Below are positions 1 through 5,576 of a stretch of DNA of 5,576 bases, in pieces. The notes beneath the pieces were generated by a model. The model had not been told where the DNA came from, did no database searches, and saw only the letters and a list, made by a program, of their open reading frames with translations. The stretch comes from Actinomycetota bacterium. GTDB lineage: Bacteria > Actinomycetota > UBA4738. Every line of letters begins with the position of its first letter. Within the stretch, counting starts at the first letter, position 1. The stretch is taken from the NCBI GenBank assembly GCA_013816105.1, contig JACDEY010000087.1, forward strand, positions 1 through 5,576. Direction: 5' to 3'. A program made the translations under genes and the position numbers.

Positions 1-1031
1 CACCATGAAGGCGGGCGGTCGCAGCCGGGGAACCGGCAGCCCCCGTCCCGAACGACCACCGCCCGGCGCATCGGGGCCGGTACCACGGAGGTCCTGCGGC
101 CCACGTCCAGGGGCTCGGAGCGCCCCATGGTAAGGACCCTTGTCACCACGGCGTCGCACGCCCACCTCCGGGCCGCCTCAGCGCCGATCGGGCCGGTGTG
201 CTCGAACTCCGAGAGGCGCCCCGTTTCGCCCCGGAGGGCCCGAACATCCACGGTGAGGGTGACGTGGGGCCGCTCCCCTCTGATCTCCGGGCGGTCGCCC
301 GAATCGAGCCACCGGCGGCAGATCTCCCCCAGGGCGTCGGCCCGCCGCTGGGCCGGGGTTCGCCGATCCTCGGACTCGGGCGAGCGCAGCTCGGCGTCCA
401 CACAGGCTCGCAGGGCCGTAAGCACCGTCTCCCCGGTGTCGGGATCGAGGTTCCCGTCGATGCGGACGAGCCCGAATACGGTAGAGGACACGTGTAGCCT
501 CCGGCGCTCCCGCAGCGCCTGCTCATCGCCTCCAGATTCGTGGCCGGCTGCGGCGGCGCTCCGCCAGTACGCCAAGACCCGGGCCAGGTCCCGCACGAAG
601 TGTCGCCGAGCCGCGTCCACCAGGAGGGGCTCGGCCTCGGCGAAGGCTTCGGGATTGGTTTCCCGAGCTTCCACCAGCATCCGAGCGGCCGATGAGGAGA
701 TATGCCCCGTGACCAGGGCCTCCCGGGTGTGGGGCATGGCCCCCAGGGCCCGCGCCCTGCGTACGTCACCGGCAGCCGCCCCGAAGCCCACCCGGAACCG
801 CCGGGCGAGCCACGTCGAGGTCGACAGATACCCGTCCCGGAGGTAGGGACGGCGCCGGTCGAACTCCGCGAGTCGCCGCAGCCGTTCGGCCTCAAGGACC
901 TCGGCCGCGCGCTGGCACTCGGCGAGGTCCTCCTCCAGAGCTTCATCGGACAGGTGCCCAAGGTCCTCCGCCCGAAGGCCTTCCACCGCCGACCGCAGCT
1001 CGCTCACCACGCACCCCCTCGAAGCGAACAT
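1..1031 (-). CDS. 13E12-repeat family protein, DUF222 domain plus start of HNH endonuclease domain (3' end beyond window)
   Basis: I translated this frame by hand; it is open for 343 codons from ATG 1031-1029 to the left edge with no stop. The protein begins MFASRGCVVSELRSAVEGL. An acidic, helical DUF222-type region follows (about residues 15-300), with family-typical stretches such as STSTWLARRFRVG, ALVTGHISSSAARMLVEAR and GLVRIDGNLDPDTGETVL. The last visible residues, RAVVVRDGGCRFPGCDRPP, are the opening of the HNH domain, with the C-x4-C pair at C332 and C337. The HH...H catalytic part lies off the window, so activity cannot be judged. These proteins are multicopy, mostly actinobacterial, and predicted nucleases; their cellular job is poorly known. 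I chose ATG 1031 over GTG 1010 or 1007 because it sits inside an SOS box, giving the usual Met-Phe start, and 7 bases after a good -10. There is no Shine-Dalgarno sequence, so it is probably leaderless. Confidence 0.93.
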   Translation of the reverse strand, partial: MFASRGCVVSELRSAVEGLRAEDLGHLSDEALEEDLAECQRAAEVLEAERLRRLAEFDRRRPYLRDGYLSTSTWLARRFRVGFGAAAGDVRRARALGAMPHTREALVTGHISSSAARMLVEARETNPEAFAEAEPLLVDAARRHFVRDLARVLAYWRSAAAAGHESGGDEQALRERRRLHVSSTVFGLVRIDGNLDPDTGETVLTALRACVDAELRSPESEDRRTPAQRRADALGEICRRWLDSGDRPEIRGERPHVTLTVDVRALRGETGRLSEFEHTGPIGAEAARRWACDAVVTRVLTMGRSEPLDVGRRTSVVPAPMRRAVVVRDGGCRFPGCDRPPSW

Positions 1032-1039
1032 ACGTTCGA
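1024..1039 (-). promoter_or_regulatory. LexA (SOS) box overlapping the start codon of the 13E12 gene
   Basis: Read on the minus strand this is TCGAACGTATGTTCGC. It matches the mycobacterial LexA operator TCGAAC-N4-GTTCGA at 11 of 12 defined bases; the only mismatch is the final A, here C. The ATG of the 13E12 gene (1031-1029) lies inside the box, and the box begins on the last base of the predicted -10. LexA bound here would cover the start of transcription and keep the gene off until DNA damage. Some 13E12-family genes in Mycobacterium tuberculosis are known members of the LexA regulon, which supports the call. Confidence 0.85.
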
Positions 1040-1066
1040 TGATAGTCAGCGAGCTCGCATTGACAG
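1039..1066 (-). promoter_or_regulatory. Predicted leaderless promoter of the 13E12 gene
   Basis: The -10 hexamer is TATCAT at 1044-1039 (5/6 to TATAAT). The -35 is CTGTCA at 1066-1061 (4/6 to TTGACA), with a 16-base spacer. Transcription from this -10 would start at about 1032-1031, the base before the ATG or its A, so the mRNA would have no leader. This agrees with the absence of a Shine-Dalgarno sequence upstream of the ATG. The weak -35 fits a promoter that needs an activator, and a CRP-like site overlaps it. Confidence 0.6.
1045..1064. repeat. Imperfect inverted repeat in the promoter spacer
   Basis: GTCAGCGAGCTCGCATTGAC contains a perfect 10-base palindrome, GCGAGCTCGC (1049-1058), flanked by GTCA and TGAC arms with a 2-base bulge (AT) on one side. 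It covers the spacer between the predicted -35 and -10 of the 13E12 promoter and runs into the -35. It could be an operator for a further dimeric regulator, or a chance palindrome. No family is suggested by the sequence. Confidence 0.3.
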
Positions 1067-1080
1067 TGATCGATCTCACA
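1065..1080 (-). promoter_or_regulatory. CRP/cAMP-receptor-type binding site upstream of the 13E12 gene
   Basis: The minus strand reads TGTGAGATCGATCACT. This matches the CRP consensus TGTGA-N6-TCACA at 9 of 10 defined bases, and the same half-sites are used by the mycobacterial CRP. The centre (between 1072 and 1073) is 41.5 bases upstream of the predicted start at 1031, and the site touches the -35 hexamer. That is the spacing of class II CRP-activated promoters. With uniform bases, a 9/10 match is expected about 3 times in 100,000 positions. Whether this organism encodes a CRP is not visible here. Confidence 0.6.
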
Positions 1081-1200
1081 GTTCCGGAAAGAGAGGCGAG
1101 GAACCCGGCGATGTTCGGCAGGCACCTCTCCACGGGCCGGCGATCGGCCGATCTCCAGTCGGAGAAGTGGGGGATTACCGGGGCGACTTCGAGCGGCCGA

Positions 1201-1410
1201 TCAGCGGCCGCGGCCGCAAGCGCATGCCCCTCCGCACCCGCATCCCATACCGATGCTGCCCGAGGAGCCGGCCATGCCGGCGATCAGGGATACCAGGCGT
1301 CGGGCACGATGCGCGCCGCACCGGGGACAGGCCGGAGCCGAATCGGTCGCCCGCTGGATGCGTTCGAAGAGCTCCCCGCACCCGGCGCATCGGTACTCAT
1401 AGATCGGCAC
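1201..1410 (-). CDS. FmdB-family zinc-ribbon protein with Cys-rich tail
   Basis: This is a 69-residue protein starting MPIYEYRCAGC, the hallmark of the FmdB/CxxC regulatory-protein family. Two CxxC knuckles, C8-C11 and C28-C31 (CPRC), form the predicted zinc ribbon. A basic RARRLVS stretch and a Gly/Ser-rich linker follow. The tail GCGCGGACACGRGR adds four more cysteines (C57, C59, C63, C65), which could bind a second metal. FmdB was named as a putative regulator in the Methylophilus fmd cluster, but the molecular role of these small proteins is largely unknown. The start is GTG 1410-1408, the only one that gives the family N-terminus. I see no Shine-Dalgarno sequence. A weak -10-like TAAACT (1422-1417) lies six bases before the GTG, so a leaderless transcript is possible. 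It lies 82 bases after the end of copD on the same strand. Confidence 0.9.
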   Translation of the reverse strand: MPIYEYRCAGCGELFERIQRATDSAPACPRCGAHRARRLVSLIAGMAGSSGSIGMGCGCGGACACGRGR

Positions 1411-1492
1411 ATCGTCAGTTTAAGCGTTGGACTCTCGGCCTCACCGCTTGCCGCTTCCGCGCTCCCTCTCGAACCAGTGGGACGGGAACCTT

Positions 1493-2375
1493 TCACAGTT
1501 GCCGCACGGGTGGTGACAGGCTGAGTAGGAACGCGGTCAGGCCGACGAGGACGCCCAGGAGGCCGACCTCGCAGGCCACGAGGTTCCGGAGCATGACCAT
1601 CGCCGTCGCCCCGGACGTGCCGGAGGCGGCGGCGCGCACCTTCCGCCGCGTCATCCACCGGTTGTTGACGGCGCCCAGAGCAAGGATCGGCACCAGGGCA
1701 CCGAGCTTCGCCAGCAGGACCAGCCCGTACGTCGAGTCGGTAAGGCCCCGAGGGTGCTGACCTCCACCCACGCCGAGTAGACGCCGCTCGTCACCACGGC
1801 CGCCACCGCCACGACGGCCATGTTCGAGAATCGGGCCACCACCGGTGCCAGCAGTGCCACCCTCCGGCCGCCATCGAGCGCCCGAGCCGATGGCAGGGCG
1901 GCGACCAGCAGCGTCACCAACCCTCCCCCCCAGGCCGCCGCGCCGGCCACGTGGATGGTGGCGGCGGCAAGGTTCGGAACGAGCGGCGAGCTGCCCCGGA
2001 CGTGGCCGGCAAGAGCGGCGCCCAGCACGAGGCCGGCGACCGAAGCCATCTCCAGCAGCGGTGCCTTCGATCCATGGTCGGGGGACCTGGCCTGCGTGGC
2101 CAAAACCGTGCCGAGCGGGAGGGCGACCAGGCCCAGCCTCACCGCATCGACTTGTGCGTAGCCGGGCTCGATCAGAAGAGCGACGAGCGTCGCGGCCGTC
2201 GACGCGGCCCACGCTCCGACCGGGAGCGGAAGGGATCTAGCCGCGAAGCGCTTCTCGACGCCCTCCGGCATCTCGGTACGGAGGCAACACGACGCCACAC
2301 CAGCCGGCGGAACAGCAGCACGCCGGCCGCGAGCAGCATTCCCGCCAGACCCGCCCACCGGACGACGTGGAGCAC
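1493..2375 (-). pseudogene. copD: CopD-type copper-resistance membrane protein, disrupted by two frameshifts
   Basis: Three consecutive minus-strand frames together spell one CopD protein. Part 1 (GTG 2375 to about 2290) encodes membrane helix 1, within HVVRWAGLAGMLLAAGVLLF. Part 2 (about 2275 to 1750) encodes five more helices, including the CopD-domain signature IHVAGAAAWGGGLVTLL and NMAVVAVAAVVTSGVYSAW. Part 3 (about 1744 to stop 1495-1493) encodes the last two, YGLVLLAKLGALVPILALGA and LVACEVGLLGVLVGLTAFLL. Each junction behaves as one missing base. The span is 883 bases, and adding two gives 885, exactly 295 codons with stop. The reconstructed protein has 294 residues and about eight helices, normal for CopD. 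CopD proteins sit in the inner membrane and take part in copper import or homeostasis. No CopC domain precedes it: a TAG at 2402-2400 closes the frame and the upstream gene is only 59 bases away. A G-run (2391-2386) ten bases before the GTG may be the ribosome site. Sequencing error is the alternative to true decay. Confidence 0.82.
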
Positions 2376-2434
2376 GAAGTCGCGACCCCCCGCGGGGTAC
2401 TACGGGCGAGCCGCTTGGCTGGTTCTTGGGCATC

Positions 2435-5400
2435 TCACGAGGGCGTGCGCCAGTCGATCGTCACCACTTCGACCGGCTGCGCGAAGCCCTTGACGGAAGC
2501 CAGACGCCTGTTCGACACGTCGTAGCCCTCGGCCAGCTCCGCCGTCGCCCCACTCGCGACGATCTCGTCCCCCTCCGCGAGCGCGCCGACCCTGGCGGCC
2601 AGGTGGACGCCGCTCCCCCGATAGCCCGCCCCGACTTTCATCGCCTCCGCCGTATGGAGGCCGATCCGCACACGGGGCGCGAACCCATGGGTTCGCCGAT
2701 GGTTGACCAGGGTGAGGTGAATGGCGACAGCACAGTCGATGCTGTGTCGCGGCTCGGCGAAGGCAACGAAGAACCCGTCGCCGGCGTGGTCGATCTCCTC
2801 CCCTCCGTGCGCCGCGAAGAGCGACCGCAGCGTGGCGTCATGCCAGCGCGCCAGGTCCTGCCAGGCCTCGTCGCCGATGGCCTCGACCAGCGCAGTCGAC
2901 CGTACGATGTCTGTGAACATGAACGTCCGTGTCATCCGACGGCCCCTGGTCGAGGGCCCCCCGGCGTGCTCGAGGAGCCGGGACGACCGGTCCTCCAGCG
3001 TTGCCATGCCGAGCTGGCGAGCGGTCTCCAGCGCCATCTCGAGCTGCTCCGACGCTCGCGCAGGGTCCGAATCGGATGAGAGCAGCATCCGACCGTACTC
3101 GTAACGCGTCAGGGCGACCCAGGGCCGAGCGCCCATCCGTTCGTTCATCGCGAGCGCGTCCTCGAAGTGGACCGCGCCCACCTCCGGGCGCGACAGCGCC
3201 ACAGCGAGGGTGCCGAGGTTCCGGGAGACGGATCCCGTGTAGGCGTCGGGCGCGCTGACCGCGTTGCGCGGGCCGTACGGCAGCAGCAGGTCGTAGAGGA
3301 TCTGAGCGCGGGACGCGTCGCCGAGGGCGGCGACGACCTCCGCCAGCAGACAGGTCCCAAAAAGCCATTCGTCGTTGCGGGGAAGAACGCCGAAATCGTC
3401 CCGGGCGAGGTCGTCGAGCACCTCGCGGGCCCGGGACTCCCGACCCAGCTCTATGCGCGCCTGGGCCAGCTCGCACCGCAGCACGAGATACGTTGGGTAC
3501 TCTCCCGCCAGGCTCTCGAGAGTCGGTTCGACCTCGGCCAGCCGCCCCTGCAGCCGGCGCAGCGCGTACAGCTGGCCGATCTCGTAGGCTCTGGCCATCG
3601 GTCCCTGCGCCCGGTCGCCCAACTCGAACATCTCCTCGATCAGGCGCTCGCCCTCATCGAAACGGCCGCTGAAGACGGCGAGGGCGGCCCGGACCGAGAC
3701 GAGATACCAGCGCTGGGCGGGCTGGCGAATCTCCTCTCCCAGGCGGGCCTTGGCCTCCACCTCGCGATGGACCGCCGGCGTGTCGCCACTCTCCAGGAGG
3801 GCGAGGCACAGGTAGTGATGCCCCTGGAACTCCCGTTCGCGATCGCCGGCGCGAGCAGCTGCCTCCACCAGCTCGGCGGAGAGCGCCAGGCGCTCCTCCA
3901 GGTTCTCCGGCCACCACACGGCGGCGTACCGGCCGTCGAGGACGTAGGCCAGGGTTCCCGGATCGCCGCCGCGGCGGCCCATTTCGACGGCACGACGGCT
4001 GAGGTCATCCCTCGCCTCGCGGTTCACGTCGTCGCGGAGCGGGCCGGCCGCCAGCCTCGCCATCACCCGGGCCCGGAGCGCGCTCTCGTCCTCCCCCAGC
4101 GCGCTCAGGGCCTCCTCCAGGAGCCGGCGCAGGTGTGGGTCGCCTCTGCCCACTTCCCACACGAACCGCCCCCCGTACCCCAGGGCCGCTCGCGCCAGCG
4201 GTTCCGGCATGCCCCGTTGCATGGCGACGTTCGCGGCCTCCAGGAACACGCTCTTGGCCCCGTCGGCTTCGCCGGCCCTGGCCAGGGCATCGCCGAGCGC
4301 CAGCAGCAACTCGCACCGCACCGCCTCGTCCACCGGGCGCTGCTCGTCCAGCGCGCGGAGGGCCATGCGGTACAGGCGGACCGCCTCCTCGAACGCCAGC
4401 AGGCGCGAGGCCCGGTCACCGGCCCGGCGGGCATACTCGGCAGCCCTGGACATCTGGCCTCCCGCCGACTGGAAGAAATGATGGGCGAGCTCGGGCAGAT
4501 GGGGCTCCAGGTCATCGCGGTGGAGGCGCTCCAGGGTCTCGCCCACCCTTCGGTGGAGATGCACGCGCCGGGTCACGCGCATGGAGTCGTACAGGGTCTC
4601 GCGGATCAGGCCATGGGCGAAACGCAGGCGGCCGGCCGAGGTCGGGACCTCGGTCAGCAGCCGGGCTTTCACCGCCTCGTCCAGAAGGTCCAGGACGTCA
4701 TCGACGGTGCGTTCGGTGACCGCCGCGAGCACCTCGAGATCGAACTCCCGACCGACCACCGACGCTACGCCCAGGCTCCGGTTGCATTCGTCCGAGAGAC
4801 GGCGAAGCCGCCGGCCGATCGCCTCACGCACGCCGTGCGGGATGGCCAGACGCCAACCGATGTCGTCTCCGGGCTTCTCCAGGCGCCCCTCGGACGCCAG
4901 GAGGCGGACCACCTCCTCCACGAACAGCGGGTTGCCCTCGGTCTCCGCGAAGATGGCCCGCACCAGATCCTGCCGAACGGCGCTCGTCCCGGCGGTGGTC
5001 TCGATCAGCGCCGTTACCTGGGCTTCCGACAGCCCGGACAGGGAGACCTGGCGAGTGGCCTGCTCGCGGGCCAGCTCGGCGAGGGCCGCCGCCATGGGGG
5101 AGTCGGGGAGGAGCTCTGTGTCGCGGAAGGTACCCACGATCAGAACGTGAGCTCCGGTGAGCTCCCGGGCCACAAACCGGAGGAGGAGGAGGGAGGACTC
5201 GTCGGCCGCGTGGAGGTCGTCCAGGACGAGCATGATGGGCTTGTCGGCCCCCGCCCTGCGCAGGAAGGTGGCCGTGGCGTCGAAGAGCCGGAACCGGTCA
5301 GCTTCCGGGCCGCCTCCGGGGGGGGCTGGTAGGTCCGGGAACAGTTCGTCGACGTCGGGGAGCATCTGTGCGAGGTAGGGCGCACCGGAACCGACGTGCG

Positions 5401-5576
5401 TCCGCAGAGCTTCCGGGTCACCTTCCCGCAGAAGCCCGCGGAGCGACTGCACCCACGGCCAGTAGGGCGGGGCTCCGCCGGCCTCCCAGCACCGCCCCCA
5501 GAGCACGCGCCCACCCCGCGCCCGGGCCTCGGCGGCTAGTTCCTCGGCCAGCCGGCTCTTGCCGATGCCCGGTTCC
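2435..5576 (-). CDS. AAA/STAND ATPase - TPR - class III nucleotide cyclase domain protein (5' end beyond window)
   Basis: The frame is open across the right edge, giving 1046 visible residues numbered from codon 5575-5573; a GTG at 5506 is internal, not the start. The first residues, EPGIGKSRLAEEL, are the Walker A loop (K6, S7). Walker B is IMLVLDD (about 114-120). GTFRD (148-152) is the sensor-1 region and GNPLFVEEVVRLL (214-226) follows. RFAHGLIRETLYDSM (318-332) is the winged-helix part. Residues about 350-875 are helical, TPR-like repeats. The cyclase domain spans 881-1046: FTDIVRST (metal Asp D889), GDGFFVAF (second metal Asp D933) and GVHLAARV (R995). Three canonical residues differ: the substrate Lys is D929, the adenine-contacting Asp is G984 and the transition-state Asn is H991. 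Such proteins resemble LuxR-type AAA regulators with the DNA-binding end replaced by a cyclase. They are probably cytoplasmic, with ATP binding and TPR contacts controlling the output. Ligand and product are unknown, and an N-terminal DNA-binding domain could lie outside. No frame disruption is visible. Confidence 0.93.
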   Translation of the reverse strand, partial: EPGIGKSRLAEELAAEARARGGRVLWGRCWEAGGAPPYWPWVQSLRGLLREGDPEALRTHVGSGAPYLAQMLPDVDELFPDLPAPPGGGPEADRFRLFDATATFLRRAGADKPIMLVLDDLHAADESSLLLLRFVARELTGAHVLIVGTFRDTELLPDSPMAAALAELAREQATRQVSLSGLSEAQVTALIETTAGTSAVRQDLVRAIFAETEGNPLFVEEVVRLLASEGRLEKPGDDIGWRLAIPHGVREAIGRRLRRLSDECNRSLGVASVVGREFDLEVLAAVTERTVDDVLDLLDEAVKARLLTEVPTSAGRLRFAHGLIRETLYDSMRVTRRVHLHRRVGETLERLHRDDLEPHLPELAHHFFQSAGGQMSRAAEYARRAGDRASRLLAFEEAVRLYRMALRALDEQRPVDEAVRCELLLALGDALARAGEADGAKSVFLEAANVAMQRGMPEPLARAALGYGGRFVWEVGRGDPHLRRLLEEALSALGEDESALRARVMARLAAGPLRDDVNREARDDLSRRAVEMGRRGGDPGTLAYVLDGRYAAVWWPENLEERLALSAELVEAAARAGDREREFQGHHYLCLALLESGDTPAVHREVEAKARLGEEIRQPAQRWYLVSVRAALAVFSGRFDEGERLIEEMFELGDRAQGPMARAYEIGQLYALRRLQGRLAEVEPTLESLAGEYPTYLVLRCELAQARIELGRESRAREVLDDLARDDFGVLPRNDEWLFGTCLLAEVVAALGDASRAQILYDLLLPYGPRNAVSAPDAYTGSVSRNLGTLAVALSRPEVGAVHFEDALAMNERMGARPWVALTRYEYGRMLLSSDSDPARASEQLEMALETARQLGMATLEDRSSRLLEHAGGPSTRGRRMTRTFMFTDIVRSTALVEAIGDEAWQDLARWHDATLRSLFAAHGGEEIDHAGDGFFVAFAEPRHSIDCAVAIHLTLVNHRRTHGFAPRVRIGLHTAEAMKVGAGYRGSGVHLAARVGALAEGDEIVASGATAELAEGYDVSNRRLASVKGFAQPVEVVTIDWRTPS

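Noticed and set aside
143..961. Minus-strand open frame rich in Pro, Gly, Ser and Trp (272 codons) in the left region.
   Set aside because: It is a shifted shadow of the 13E12/DUF222 frame, which carries the family motifs and runs unbroken to the left edge.
1060..1065. A perfect TTGACA (-35-like) on the plus strand.
   Set aside because: No -10-like hexamer lies 16-18 bases downstream and no plus-strand gene follows. The bases are explained by the minus-strand -35 and the inverted repeat.
1142..1165. A 12-base palindrome GATCGGCCGATC and a 5-bp hairpin TCTCC-AGTC-GGAGA as a terminator after the FmdB gene.
   Set aside because: The palindrome has no loop, the hairpin stem is only 5 bp, and neither is followed by a T-run on the minus strand.
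1480..1496. A TGTGA half-site near the end of copD as a second CRP site.
   Set aside because: The other half does not match and it overlaps the copD stop codon.
2389..2398. CCCCGCGGGG palindrome between the cyclase and copD as a terminator.
   Set aside because: It is a loopless GC palindrome with no T-run, partly made of the G-run that may be the copD ribosome site.
1651..2433. Reading the second copD frame from ATG 2433, one base after the cyclase stop, as a complete gene.
   Set aside because: Its first 45 or so residues are low-complexity Arg/Pro/Gly-rich, while the overlapping frame from GTG 2375 encodes a proper first membrane helix. It also ends in nonsense after position 1745, where CopD similarity continues in another frame.
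3167..5332. A 721-codon open frame on the plus strand, plus several shorter plus-strand frames opposite the cyclase gene.
   Set aside because: It lies antisense to a gene with clear AAA, TPR and cyclase motifs. Long antisense frames are expected in GC-rich codon usage, and its translation shows no recognisable domain.

Overview
The window is GC-rich and almost entirely coding on the minus strand. Several traits point to an actinobacterium (Actinomycetota): a 13E12/DUF222 HNH-family gene, a mycobacterial-type LexA (SOS) box, a large AAA-TPR-nucleotide cyclase protein, and start codons that look leaderless. The sequence does not support a genus.

Read in the direction of transcription (right to left), the layout is as follows. 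(1) A very large signalling protein (2435-5576, 5' end off the right edge) has an AAA/STAND-type ATPase domain, a long helical TPR-like region and a C-terminal class III nucleotide cyclase domain. (2) After 59 bases comes a CopD-type copper-resistance membrane protein (1493-2375). Its reading frame is broken twice, each time as if one base were missing, so it is either a pseudogene or carries sequence errors. (3) A small FmdB-type zinc-ribbon protein with an extra Cys-rich tail lies at 1201-1410. (4) A roughly 170-base regulatory spacer (1032-1200) follows. (5) A DUF222/13E12 HNH-family gene (1-1031) runs off the left edge just before its HNH catalytic histidines.

The most interesting part is the compact promoter of the 13E12 gene. 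A near-perfect CRP-type palindrome (TGTGA-N6-TCACT) is centred exactly 41.5 bases upstream of the ATG. A good -10 hexamer is placed for transcription starting at or next to that ATG. An 11/12 match to the mycobacterial SOS box contains the ATG itself. A 20-base inverted repeat fills the -35/-10 spacer. Read together, these suggest a leaderless gene activated by a cyclic-nucleotide receptor and repressed by LexA. The same window carries a cyclase-domain protein whose substrate-binding residues are atypical. This is inference from the sequence; no experiment or database search was available.

The other spacers are short (82 bases before the FmdB gene, 59 before copD). I see no RNA genes, CRISPR arrays, insertion sequences or convincing terminators.
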